Shown here piece by piece: positions 11,501 to 22,394 of a stretch of 64,000 nt of DNA. This stretch comes from Scalesia atractyloides. Taxonomy: Eukaryota; Streptophyta; Magnoliopsida; Asterales; Asteraceae. The stretch is from contig CAMTDV010000017.1 in assembly GCA_947069175.1 (NCBI GenBank), positions 48,369,137 through 48,433,136 on the forward strand, in the 5' to 3' direction. The notes beneath the pieces are model-generated. The model was given only the letters and a program-made list of their open reading frames with translations. It made no database searches and had not been told where the DNA came from. The position numbers and the translations under genes were made by a program. How positions within the stretch are numbered: the stretch's first letter is position 1; the number at the start of each line of letters is the position of its first letter.

Positions 11501-13636
11501 TGGGTTACTACATATGCCTTCGTGATAGGCAGAAAACTGACATTACAGTCCATTCCACATTCCTACTGACCGCATATTTAATATATACTAGAGTTGGATT
11601 CTATCACTCATACAGTTGTTACTTATACTTTATGATGTGAGAACTCAAGTCTTTATTACGATACGATCTCACCAACTCTACCCTTATAGCTACTATACCG
11701 ATGATTATATACCAGAGTGACACTTTAATAAGAACATAGATACCCAAAGAACGCGCAGGTCATTCTGATAGTCTGGGAGGATATGTACGGATCCTTATTC
11801 CACTTCTTGTTGCTTCACATTCGATTGTTATACAATCGCAGAGTTCAAACATTTTACGAAATTTTTCTTCCTTGAATCCACGATTCATTTGATTGCCCGC
11901 TGGATTCCTCTTTTGCTTACAATATTGGCTTTAGCTCCCACGTCATGTGATACTATGATACTTAGTGGTACTCCGTAGCACATGTTTCGATATATGTTAT
12001 ATCTGAATATGACGATCTCTGGGCTATGGAGATGGCATGGAATGCATGAATAAGTTACCCTTCCCGTTGACATTCTATTCAATGGGAGATAAATTCTGTG
12101 ATGGTACAGACTCCTATGAAATGCTTGCGTTGTGGAACATTGTTTCGTGTGACCATCGGTTACATTGTGTTCTTTTACGATTATTGATTGTTTTGAATTT
12201 CAGTTGGTTATTTGCGGAAAGTAGTATGAGGCCCGAATATCGTGGAGAACGGAATATTGATCAGGTATATGGGTGTGGTGGATATGCTACGGTACTTCCT
12301 ATATATAAACACTCGGCTACATAAGCAAGGTACCGTTACTCAAGGTAGACGGGCTTCATGTTGCGATTCGTTCGGCTATGTTTTGGGTAATGCGGTGTTG
12401 GGTCTTTGACCCTGTTTGATGCAATAGATGATGCCATGTCATAACCACAATATCTATATATGTTCGCGGTGATTTTAAATGAAAGGCAGTCTGGGTCAAC
12501 ATATAATGACCCTTGGGGTTAATGCTGGGAAGGTCCTTTTTAGAATATGTAGTACGACTTTCTAGGTGTACTACACCTCGGTAGTACTCTGTACTGCACC
12601 ATTTGGGTATAGCCGGTGATAGCTTACCCACATCAATTACCCAATGATTAATTCGGGATAAGTAACAATGTTTTGTCTTGGGTAAGACAATTCAACATAA
12701 TTTATTTCTTTTGGCGGGATTTGCTAGAACGTATATCCATTTATTCAAAATCACTACATTACGACAAACCAATTATACTTATGTCACCGTCCGTCGTCTA
12801 GGAAGCTATTCGGTTGAAGTGTATATTTCCTTTACTAGCTATTGTTCGCTAGTGATACAATCTCTAATTCTTAGTAAGGACGCGTAATTAGCATCGGTGT
12901 TGGTAACCCAAGGGGACTTAGGGGTAACACATAAATGGAGAAACTTATCCGGTGCAATCCAGGTTCGGTAAGGAATTGGTTGTTGCGGATCTGATTATAA
13001 TAAGACTCGTGGACGCGAAAACGTTTTGTCCATATTCCTCGTAACCGTTAATACTTCATATTAACTGAACACTCATATGTATATGTTTATTTATAAATAT
13101 ACAACATTAACCGCGGCCCAATCCAAGTTCAATTTGGTAAATTTCGGTTGAGGGTGACGTAACCCCGGTGCGAAGTAAGAACACTATAATCATGAAGTAA
13201 TCCAACTCACTGCTTCAAATCAATTCAATTCTCCTTACTAACACTATTGGAAAGTGTTAAGGTCCGGTACATATAAATTACTAATTTGATACGCTCTACC
13301 GGTTTAGTTCAAACTAATACAAGATAAATCCCCAGTAACTCGAGGTAGTAATAATTGAGCGGTGCGAAGGACTCGTAACGAAGCTACCTCTTAATGTATA
13401 TTTAGTAAACGAAATGACACAAAGCAAATTTTTCGTCAGACGATTATTTTATTTACAAATACATATATCTAATTCGAAGGACGGTATTTAAAAGAATCAT
13501 ACAAGATTTTTATATATCAAACGATCCCTTGTTTTCAGCCTCGCATAACTTAGTGAAAATATGTTCTAATGAAAGACGAGATCGCCTTCGAGTAGGATAC
13601 GAGTATCGTAATACGATGATTAACCTATGTGACAAC
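11501..13636 (+). other. Element E internal region, left part (non-coding)
   Basis: Homologous to C's 8534-9316 and then to C's 32210-33536. No coding sequence is recognised. It ends at ACAAC (13632-13636), the target duplication of element A. Confidence 0.75.
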
Positions 13637-14099
13637 TGTCACACCCCGACCCGCAGCGGAAAAGGTGATCGGGGCATGATTGGGTTTTAATCAAAGCTCA
13701 TGACATTTATTATAATGTTTCATATTTATTATTACAATTTAAAGGAGATCATACAATCAAATCATACAAATACAACATGTTCTATACAGCTATCTAAACT
13801 TCATTATTTTTCTTCTAAGGCACTTTCCTATGTGTTCCTTGCTTCATCCTGTCCACCTGTATCATGTGTAAAAATGGTTTTTGGATCAACAAAAGTTGGC
13901 GAGTGAACCTTGTTAGAAAACATTTATTATTTATTTCTTGTTGTATTTAATATGGAAAAATTGTGCAATAATCATATGTGAGCAAACGTAAATAATCATA
14001 CAATAACAAACAACAACGAACAATAACATACAATAACAAACCATAACAGACAATAACAAACCAACTTGCATGAATATATAACATGAATGAAACTGTATA

Positions 14100-14395
14100 T
14101 GTTGGCAACGTCACGTTCACGCTCATAATGTAATGGGGAACGGACGGCCTATGATAAATGTCTGTGCGATCAAGGCTCAATCAAACGGAGCCGATCGTAT
14201 GTTGGCAACGCCTGGTTCACGCTCATAATGTAATGGGGAGCGGCGGCCTATGATAATGTATGTGCGATCAAGGCTCAATCAAACGGAGCCGATCGTATGT
14301 TGGCAACGCCTGGTTCACGCTCATAATGTAATGGGGAACAGCTCAACGCTCATAATGTAATGGGGAGCGGCGGCCTATGATAATGTATGTACTGA
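14100..14395. repeat. ~97-bp tandem repeats in the A LTR
   Basis: Three imperfect units begin with GGCAACGYC and include ACGCTCATAATGTAATGGGG, CGGCGGCCTATGATAATGTA and GGCTCAATCAAACGGAGCCG. The last is a hairpin with GGCTC/GAGCC arms. The 5' LTR has the same array at about 20085-20395, and D has related units at 46560-46800. Confidence 0.8.
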
Positions 14396-14813
14396 AAATG
14401 ATAAATTTAATCTAAACAATAACCACACAAACAGTTGATACATGTTGAATACACATTTGTTCATGGATATGATGGATGCACAATAGTTTAAATATAATAA
14501 ATAATAAGACACATGATACACCCCAAAAACGTGATTAAAACGGGGAATTTGTAGAGATTCACTCACATTGGGTGCGTTCGGTGGATGATGTTGAAGGCGC
14601 ACGAGTTTAGAGGATTGATCGACGAGGAAATAACTAACCTAATTAATAACGAAAAGGTAAGGTAAATAAATGGATTTTATTAACAATTTTAATAGGATTT
14701 TTGGATATATTTTTGTGAGTTTAAAGCTATTTTCTAACTTTAAAAACATTGATTTTAAGTATTTTTAATTGATTTTTTAAATTAAATAAATAAATAAAAC
14801 TATAAAAAAAATG

Positions 14814-14852
14814 TTGACTTTGACGTTTACCGTTGACCATGACTGTTGACCG
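14814..14852 (+). promoter_or_regulatory. W-box-like TTGAC cluster in the A 3' LTR
   Basis: Four TTGAC cores lie within about 40 bp, two as TTGACC. TTGAC(C/T) is the WRKY-factor binding core. The cluster sits directly beside the first tRNA-like sequence and is repeated in every LTR of the family. Confidence 0.4.
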
Positions 14853-14876
14853 GTTCAGTTGTGAATATTATTGCAC

Positions 14877-15285
14877 TGAGTAAGGCTCGAACCCGTGACC
14901 TCCCGTACGCGTGCACGCAGCTCTACCAACTGAGCTACGTGTCTAACCCGAAATATTTCTGTTTTTAATTATATTTATATACTATTTAACTTAATCCGAA
15001 AATCATTTATTTAAAAAGGATTTAATTGTAACAACCCGGTGATCTCCATAGGTCTCGAACCCGGGACCTGTGGTTTAGTTTGGCACACAGTCCACCGCTG
15101 GACTGTGTGTCTAACTTGGTAAATATTCCGGTTTTTATTATACTTAACATCTTACTGCGTGTGGATCCGGTTCAGTTTAAAAAGGAACATTTTTATTACA
15201 GAGAATGTGCGTGTGTCAAGGATCGAACTCGGGACGTATGCGTATTGTTTGCACACAGTCCACCGCTGGACTGTGTGTCTAACCC
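14877..15285 (-). other. Three sense tRNA-like sequences in the A 3' LTR
   Basis: T1 (about 14949-14877): A-box TAGCTCAGTTGG with D stem GCTC/GAGC, then GGTTCGAGCC. T2 (about 15115-15038): hairpin with arms CACACAGTCC / GGACTGTGTG, then a perfect B box GGTTCGAGACC. T3 (about 15285-15213): same hairpin, then AGTTCGATCC. None has a pairing acceptor stem, so they are not functional tRNA genes. All three start with the shared word GTTAGACAC, which suggests duplication from one ancestor. Confidence 0.8.
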
Positions 15286-16127
15286 GTTTATAATACCGAT
15301 TTTAATTAATCTTATAATCATAATAGACTTCATCTTCTTCGTTCAAAACACAGACAACGGTTAAACCAACTGTTTCTTGTTTAATTCGGTTAACGAATAT
15401 TATGAGCAATTGAAAGGTATTGAACAGAAAGGGTTTGGGGAAAGAATGTACCGAACAGATTGTCTTCTTCAGAACTCCGGCAAGGATCGTCGGCTCTGTT
15501 TTGTGAACTCCCTCTGTTCGGATCGTTTAACAGTTTTGATTGATTAAATGTGAAATTGAATTACTAAACAACGATTAGCAAAAAGTTTAGGTGATTACAC
15601 CGACACACAGCGTGAGTTCGGAAATTCCAGCGATTTTTCCGGCGAGTACAGAAATCCGGCAACGTCGTCTGGGATCGATTCTGGGTGATGGATTGATGTT
15701 AGTACTGGTCTAACAATGGAACGGAACAGAAAGAGTCGAGGTATTTACCGTTTTGAGGTGAGTCTCGGTTTTCCGGCGACTTGCAGAGAATTCCGGCGAT
15801 GTTCAAAAAGTAATTACGACGACCAGAAAATAGAGTAAACGTGAAATTAGAAGCTCTGGGAATGTAATTGAGTCGCGAGATGAGGATTTTGTTGAAGTAA
15901 TTCCAGAAATGAATGTTTTCAGTTATAAAAACCAAACATCACATGAATTCAAGTTCATTAACGACTGAATTGATTTAAAATGTCGGTTTATCGGTTATGA
16001 TCAAGATTCCGCGAGCACTCAAACGTCTTGGACGGTTTGAAAGCCGATATCGGTTTCAGTTAGCGCAGCAGGTTGATTCACCGTTGTAGATATGATTTAA
16101 TTGCTTCCTAGAACTCACAAAAAACAT

Positions 16128-16207
16128 CAAGTGGCGGAGTGGTTATATGTGTGAGAGTTAAAGCTTTGAGGTTCCCGGCTGACCCGGGTTCGAATCCCGG
16201 CAACAGC
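16128..16207 (+). other. Antisense Ser/Leu-type tRNA-like sequence in the A 3' LTR
   Basis: It has a perfect A box TGGCGGAGTGG, a long variable region, a perfect B box GGTTCGAATCC and a perfect 5-bp T stem (CCGGG/CCCGG). The layout is that of type II (Ser or Leu) tRNAs. The acceptor ends do not pair, so it is tRNA-like rather than a working tRNA gene. It runs opposite to the element. Confidence 0.75.
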
Positions 16208-16257
16208 ATTTAATTTTTATTTCATTAATTTTAACCCGGTTTTTTACGGATGTTACA

Positions 16258-16272
16258 GTATCCCCTACTTTT
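16258..16272 (-). other. Polypurine tract of element A
   Basis: In element sense AAAGTAGGGGATAC abuts the 3' LTR start TGTAACATC. Just upstream is AATTTCGGGACGAAATTT, the same motif that precedes the purine tract of C. Confidence 0.7.
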
Positions 16273-16559
16273 AGAAATTTCGTCCCGAAATTTAAGTAGT
16301 GGCATGTTTGACTCAAAAGGATGGTGTTTTAGATTTGACAATCACATACTTTGAAGGGAGTAAGAGTTTAAATTTTGTTTGAGGCGGTACGTTCCTTGTA
16401 GGGGTTGAATACCCTGCTACAGGAATCGCTTTTTGTTGCCTAAAGTGTATGAATACGGAACATGGATACACAGTGTTGATTGACTAAGTATGATTTTATG
16501 CATAAGAGTTTTGATATGTTTGGAAAGATAAGGTTATACCCTAAAACAAAACTTCTACC

Positions 16560-17120
16560 ACTAAAACCTACATGGAACTTCTCATAACCGCCTGACAATG
16601 CCTCTGATCCTTTGGCAAGAATACTTATATATAGGAAGTACCAGCGGCGTATCCACCATATTCCTGTCAAATTTTCATTGATTTTGTCAGTAAGTTATGA
16701 TTAGTTCTATGATGTGACTCTAGAACATAAACAAACACAACAACCAAAGCTTGAGTCTTAATTCTGATAGTATACATGCTTGAATAAAGACAGTACCTCT
16801 CTCATTTGTTATGATGGAGAGGTTAGTCTATGTAGAAGTGAGACACAGCCCAACTTCTTTAAATGATGAGATTGAAATGATATGAATGCTAAATCAGTGA
16901 GTATAAAACAAACTTCAACCAAAACATTACTAAATCCTATATGGAACTTTTCATAACCGCCTGACAATGCCTCTGATCCTTTGGCAAGAATACTTATATA
17001 TAGGAAGTACCAGCGGCGTATCCACCATATTCTTGTCAAATTTTCATTGGTTTTGTCAGTAAATTATGATTAGTTCTATGTGACTCTAAAACATAAGTAA
17101 ACACAACAACCAACGCTTGA
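16560..17120. repeat. ~368-bp tandem repeat after gag in element A (two copies)
   Basis: Anchor words GGAACTTCTCATAACCGCC and CAGCGGCGTATCCACCATAT recur with 368-bp spacing (about 16571 and 16939). The plus strand of each copy carries CTTATATATAGGAAGTACC, a TATA-like site. The minus strand has an open stretch (WWIRRWYFL...) without an ATG, so I do not call it coding. Element B has six copies. Confidence 0.85.
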
Positions 17121-17434
17121 GTCTCAATTCTGAAAGGATACATGACTGAATGATCCACGGTACCTCTCTCGTTTGTTATGATGAAGGGGTTAGTCTATAT
17201 AAAAGTGAGACACAACCCAACTTCTTTAAATGATGAGATCGAGGTACGTCGAGATGTCTGATGATATGAATGTTAAAACAATGAGTATAAAACAAAATTG
17301 AGATAGTAATTCGCATTAAGATTCTTGGATTCAATTCTCAATTTACAAATGAGATACGTGAAGATTGAGATAAACATAAATAAAACATAAACACTAAGCG
17401 GTTGGAGTTGAATTCTTGATTTTTGGTGAAGAAA

Positions 17435-18778
17435 CTAGTTGGGTGGTTCGTTTGGGCCGTCATTATCTTCATCAGGATTAGCGTTGATGTTGTAAACCCT
17501 TCCTCTTGCTGGTGGCCTAGTGGTTAGGTTTTCTTGATTTGTTTGGTTAACTGGGTTTGCTTGAGCTTGGGCGTTTATGATGTTAATCAATCGAGGGCAC
17601 GTGTTTCTAAAGTGGATAGGGTCGCCACAATTGAAACAAGCTCGAACATTTGGGAGCATGGGGTATTGAGGTTGCTGATATGTTTGGATCATGTTTTGAG
17701 TAGGGGGTAAGGTTTGGTTTTGAGAGGTGCGGCAAACCTTACTCGAATGACCATAGCGTCCACAATTCGCACATAGTCGACAAGGTAAGGTAAATGGATG
17801 GTGATAAGAACATGTATTGCATTGAGGGTGAGGTCCAAAGTAAGGTTTCTTATTTGGGTAAGTTGAGTTGGGTGCTACTTGAGTGACTGGGATAGCTTGG
17901 AGGGGTATGGCTTGTGACGTTGGTTGATTGTGTTGGGTGACAGCGAAAAGTTGCCCATCTCGTTTTCTCTTAGAAATGGGTTGAGAAGGGGATTCGGTTT
18001 GGGTGGAGTTTGAGGTTTCAGTTGATGCTTTATCCTTCTTCTTCTCCTCCTTGAAGTCCTTATTTCTTATGCGGTTCTCGGTGAGTTCTGTAGCTAACTC
18101 CATAGCTGCTTCCAAAGTTGCAGGTGTGGTACTTATTACAGAGTCTTGAATTTTTGAAGGAAGACCTCGAATGTAGTGCTCGATCAAACGGTAAAGAGGA
18201 GTGAACAAGTTGGGGACCATTTGATTTAACTCGAGGAATCTCTTGTTGTATGTGGTGTGGTCGCCTTCTTTTTGTTTCAAAGAATAGAACTCATCCTCCA
18301 ATTTCTCTATTTCGCTTCTTGGGCAAAACCGTCTTGTCATGATTTCCTTCAACTCTTCCCAAGTCAAAGTCATAGCATCTTCAACACCTCGTTTGGCCTT
18401 CTCTGTATTCCACCATGTAAGTGCTATTCCAAGTAAACGACCAGTAGCATATCGCACTTTGCGATCATCGGGGCAATCGCAATTTAGAAAGGTGTTTTCC
18501 ATTTCTTCAAACCAATGGAGGAGAGCGGTGACACCTTCAGTCCCTTCGTATTTTGGAGGGTCGCAGGATTTGAAATGCTTGAAGGTGCATTTAGTGGTAA
18601 TTGGGGGAGGGTTGACGACATTTTGATCTTCTTGATTGACGAGATTAGTGGTAAGGGCTTTTTGAACTTGAACTACAATGTTGGGTATTACGGCAGCCAT
18701 TTGTTGAGCGATTTGGGCAGCCATGCGCTCGCGGGCTTTTCCTGCTCTCATCTTCCTACGAGCGGAATTAGAAGACAT
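17435..18778 (-). CDS. gag: Ty3-gypsy Gag of element A (intact, 447 codons)
   Basis: Structural capsid/nucleocapsid protein that packages element RNA into cytoplasmic virus-like particles. A basic N-terminus (residues 1-20) is followed by a helix MAAQIAQQMAAVIPNIV. A retrotransposon Gag domain spans about 85-240, with HWFEEMENTF, WWNTEKAKRG and FCPRSEIEKLEDEFYSLKQ. Then come a Lys/Glu-rich linker and two canonical CCHC zinc knuckles (CANCGRYGHSSKVC and CFNCGDPIHFRNTC). A third Cys/His cluster (CNTCSYHHPFTLPC) before them does not fit CCHC spacing. The frame ends NEPPN-stop just where protease would follow in a gag-pol polyprotein, so only Gag is made. The ATG is the first in frame and has a homologue at the same place in B. 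The frame is uninterrupted, so it may still be functional. Confidence 0.92.
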   Translation of the reverse strand: MSSNSARRKMRAGKARERMAAQIAQQMAAVIPNIVVQVQKALTTNLVNQEDQNVVNPPPITTKCTFKHFKSCDPPKYEGTEGVTALLHWFEEMENTFLNCDCPDDRKVRYATGRLLGIALTWWNTEKAKRGVEDAMTLTWEELKEIMTRRFCPRSEIEKLEDEFYSLKQKEGDHTTYNKRFLELNQMVPNLFTPLYRLIEHYIRGLPSKIQDSVISTTPATLEAAMELATELTENRIRNKDFKEEKKKDKASTETSNSTQTESPSQPISKRKRDGQLFAVTQHNQPTSQAIPLQAIPVTQVAPNSTYPNKKPYFGPHPQCNTCSYHHPFTLPCRLCANCGRYGHSSKVCRTSQNQTLPPTQNMIQTYQQPQYPMLPNVRACFNCGDPIHFRNTCPRLINIINAQAQANPVNQTNQENLTTRPPARGRVYNINANPDEDNDGPNEPPN

Positions 18779-19608
18779 CTACAAGGAATACATAACAAGA
18801 GTATGAGTTGGATATTTTTGGGATCATGTGTCGTATTTTAGGAATGAACATTCATAAAATAAATATAAAATAATAAATCTACTACATCCATAGGATGTCT
18901 TGGGCTTTGCTCGTAATTGGGCTTTGCATGCCGCCATACTTCCCTTCGTAATCATGTGGGCCCCCATGTTTACCGGGTTTTTCATATGGTTCGCATGTGT
19001 TAGCCTTGTTACGTACACTAAAACCCAGAGAAAATCGAGAAATAAGTATGTAACGTATGATATTCGAAATGTATCCGGGTGTGGACACGGTGATACCTCA
19101 AAGTGGGGTTAGTTTGAACGACGTTTGGTGTGGCATGCTTTGGCCTAATAGGTCCTTCGTACTCTCATCGTTAGTCCCCAGGTAGGCAAACTGGTCCGTT
19201 ATATTGGATTTATACGAATGCCAACCTAGACAGGACGTTCCGACTACCGGTACTTGTACCCTTACAGTTACTACATGCCCGTCGCAGAACTCACTTTGAT
19301 GAGATTTGAAAAATGAAAAATGCGACAAAATCTTGAATAACGGAAGTATGAAGATGAATTGAATATGTGAACGTTGAAATATGTATGATGAATATGTATG
19401 TAAGTATGTATGTTTGACTGTAAGTATAATTCACTATGTATCACAAAATGTAATATTGGAAGTGTTTGCATGCATTTGTGTATGTAATAAATATGAAAGA
19501 AATAAACATCATGAGTTTGCATGTAACCACATAAACAATTAAAATCTAATCAACTATAGTATAGGCTCTAAGGGTCTAATAACCTATCCTATATCCCTAT
19601 AGTCAAAA
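18779..19608 (-). other. 5' leader of element A
   Basis: About 830 bp between primer-binding site and gag ATG, matching 42134-42902 of element B with indels. It contains simple TGTATGTAAG-type repeats (about 19370-19420) and no convincing ORF. Packaging signals would be expected here but cannot be pinpointed by eye. Confidence 0.7.
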
Positions 19609-19620
19609 GCTCTGATACCA
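19609..19620 (-). other. Primer-binding site of element A
   Basis: In element sense TGGTATCAGAGC lies three bases after the 5' LTR end, complementary to initiator Met tRNA. Confidence 0.92.
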
Positions 19621-20879
19621 ATCTGTCACACCCCGACCCGCAGCGGAAAAGGTGATCGGGGCATGATTGGGTTTTCATCAAAGCTCATGACATTTATTAT
19701 AATGTTTCATATTTATTATTACAACTTAAAGGAGATCATACAATCAAATCATACAAATACAACATGTTCACATCTATCTAAACTTCATTATTTTTCTTCT
19801 AAGGCACTTTCCTGTGTGTTCCTTGCTTCATCCTGTCCACCTGTATCATGTGTAAAAATGGTTTTTGGATCAACAAAAGTTGGCGAGTGAACCTTGTTAG
19901 AAAACATTTATTATTTATTTCTTGTTGTATTTAACATGGAAAAATTGTGCAATAATCATATGTGAGCAAACGTAAATAATCATACAATAACAAACAACAA
20001 CGAACAATAACATACAATAACAAACCATAACATACAATAACAAACCAACTTGCATGAATATATAACATGAATGAAACTGTATATGTTGGCAACGTCACGT
20101 TCACGCTCATAATGTAATGGGGAACGGACGGCCTATGATAAATGTCTGTGCGATCAAGGCTCAATCAAACGGAGCCGATCGTATGTTGGCAACGCCTGGT
20201 TCACGCTCATAATGTAATGGGACGCTCATAATGTAATGGGGAGCGGCGGCCTATGATAATGTATGTGCGATCAAGGCTCAATCAAACGGAGCCGATCGTA
20301 TGTTGGCAACGCCTGGTTCACGCTCATAATGTAATGGGGAACAGCTCAACGCTCATAATGTAATGGGGAGCGGCGGCCTATGATAATGTATGTACTGAAA
20401 ATGATAAATTTAATCTAAACAATAACCACACAAACAGTTGATACATGTTGAATACACATTTGTTCATGGATATGATGGATGCACAATAGTTTAAATATAA
20501 TAAATAATAAGACACATGATACACCCAAAAACGTGATTAAAACGGGGAATTTGTAGAGATTCACTCACATTGGGTGCGTTCGGTGGATGATGTTGAAGGC
20601 GCACGAGTTTAGAGGATTGATCGACGAGGAAATAACTAACCTAATTAATAACGAAAAGGTAAGGTAAATAAATGGATTTTATTAACAATTTTAATAGGAT
20701 TTTTGGATATATTTTTGTGAGTTTAAGGCTATTTTCTAACTTTAAAAACATTGATTTTAAGTATTTTTAATTGATTTTTTAAATTAAATAAATAAATAAA
20801 ACTATAAAAAAAATGTTGACTTTGACCGTTGACCGTTGACCATGACTGTTGACCGGTTCAGTTGTGAATATTAGTGCAC

Positions 20880-21288
20880 TGAGTGAGGCTCGAACCCGTG
20901 ACCTCCCGTACGCGTGCACGCAGCTCTACCAACTGAGCTACGTGTCTAACCCGAAATATTTCTGTTTTTAATTATATTTATATACTATTTAACTTAATCC
21001 GAAAATCATTTATTTAAAAAGGATTTAATTGTAACAACCCGGTGATCTCCATAGGTCTCGAACCCGGGACCTGTGGTTTAGTTTGGCACACAGTCCACCG
21101 CTGGACTGTGTGTCTAACTTGGTAAATATTCCGGTTTTTATTATACTTAACATCTTACTGCGTGTGGATCCGGTTCAGTTTAAAAAGGAACATTTTTATT
21201 ACAGAGAATGTGCGTGTGTCAAGGATCGAACTCGGGACGTATGCGTATTGTTTGCACACAGTCCACCGCTGGACTGTGTGTCTAACCC
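20880..21288 (-). other. Three sense tRNA-like sequences in the A 5' LTR
   Basis: Same order and spacing as in the 3' LTR: T1 about 20952-20880, T2 about 21118-21041, T3 about 21288-21216. Sequence is essentially unchanged between the two LTRs. Confidence 0.8.
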
Positions 21289-22130
21289 GTTTATAATACC
21301 GATTTTAATTAATCTTATAATCATAATAGACTTCATCTTCTTCGTTCAAAACACAGACAACGGTTAAACCAACTGTTTCTTGTTTAATTCGGTTAACGAA
21401 TATTATGAGCAATTGAAAGGTATTGAACAGAAAGGGTTTGGGGAAAGAATGTACCGAACAGATTGTCTTCTTCAGAACTCCGGCAAGGATCGTCGGCTCT
21501 GTTTTGTGAACTCCCTCTGTTCGGATCGTTTAACAGTTTTGATTGATTAAATGTGAAATTGAATTACTAAACAACGATTAGCAAAAAGTTTAGGTGATTA
21601 CACCGACACACAGCGTGAGTTCGGAAATTCCAGCGATTTTTCCGGCGAGTACAGAAATCCGGCAACGTCGTCTGGGATCGATTCTGGGTGATGGATTGAT
21701 GTTAGTACTGGTCTAACAATGGAACGGAACAGAAAGAGTCGAGGTATTTACCGTTTTGAGGTGAGTCTCGGTTTTCCGGCGACTTGCAGAGAATTCCGGC
21801 GATGTTCAAAAAGTAATTACGACGACCAGAAAATAGAGTAAACGTGAAATTAGAAGCTCTGGGAATGTAATTGAGTCGCGAGATGAGGATTTTGTTGAAG
21901 TAATTCCAGAAATGAATGTTTTCAGTTATAAAAACCAAACATCACATGAATTCAAGTTCATTAACGACTGAATTGATTTAAAATGTCGGTTTATCGGTTA
22001 TGATCAAGATTCCGCGAGCACTCAAACGTCTTGGACGGTTTGAAAGCCGATATCGGTTTCAGTTAGCGCAGCAGGTTGATTCACCGTTGTAGATATGATT
22101 TAATTGCTTCCTAGAACTCACAAAAAACAT

Positions 22131-22210
22131 CAAGTGGCGGAGTGGTTATATGTGTGAGAGTTAAAGCTTTGAGGTTCCCGGCTGACCCGGGTTCGAATCC
22201 CGGCAACAGC
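22131..22210 (+). other. Antisense Ser/Leu-type tRNA-like sequence in the A 5' LTR
   Basis: Same sequence as at 16128-16207, with perfect A and B boxes. In the 5' LTR it points away from the element body and out of the insertion. Confidence 0.75.
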
Positions 22211-22394
22211 ATTTAATTTTTATTTCATTAATTTTAATAAATTTTCAAATATAAATTTTATATTCTAATATACTTATTAATTATGTATCGTTTAAAATTA
22301 ATTTGAGCATTAAATATGCAACAAAATTTTTAAATGAATGTTCGGTTAATAAATGAAGCGGGTTTGGTTAACCCGGTTTTTTACGGATGTTACA

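Larger units (their letters stand above)
13637..16257 (-). repeat. 3' LTR of element A
   Basis: 2621 bp; in element sense it starts TGTAACATCCG and ends GGGTCGGGGTGTGACA. It lacks about 150 bp present in the 5' LTR (the stretch after ATTTCATTAATTTTAA, compare 22245-22370). The missing block is bounded by TTAA microhomology. Confidence 0.9.
13637..22394 (-). mobile_element. Element A: gag-only non-autonomous Ty3-gypsy element (TR-GAG type)
   Basis: Complete 8.76-kb element in minus orientation: 5' LTR 19624-22394, primer-binding site 19609-19620, leader, gag 18778-17435, ~360-bp tandem repeats, purine tract, 3' LTR 13637-16257. It is flanked by the perfect duplication ACAAC (13632-13636, 22395-22399). 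The unoccupied site is preserved in the related DNA of C near 33520-33545 (ATGTGACAACTCTC). There is no protease, reverse transcriptase or integrase, so mobilisation had to be in trans. Apart from one deletion the LTRs differ at only scattered positions, so insertion was fairly recent. Confidence 0.9.
19624..22394 (-). repeat. 5' LTR of element A
   Basis: 2771 bp, nearly identical to 13637-16257 apart from the block missing there. It carries the ~97-bp repeats (about 20085-20395), the TTGAC cluster (about 20817-20855) and the tRNA-like sequences listed separately. Confidence 0.92.

Noticed and set aside
14877..14949. Functional tRNA genes in the LTRs
   Set aside because: A and B boxes and T arms are good, but acceptor stems do not pair and the anticodon arms of the sense units are poor. 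I call them tRNA-like only.
16440..17039. Repeated 76-codon ORFs (WWIRRWYFLYISIL) after gag, and the same in 39366-40644
   Set aside because: They begin without an ATG, lie in ~360-bp tandem repeats, and their downstream parts change from copy to copy. Likely chance open frames in a VNTR.
18339..18841. Plus-strand ORFs of 95-108 codons opposite gag (also 41661-42070)
   Set aside because: Mirror readings of the conserved minus-strand gag; they contain no independent features.
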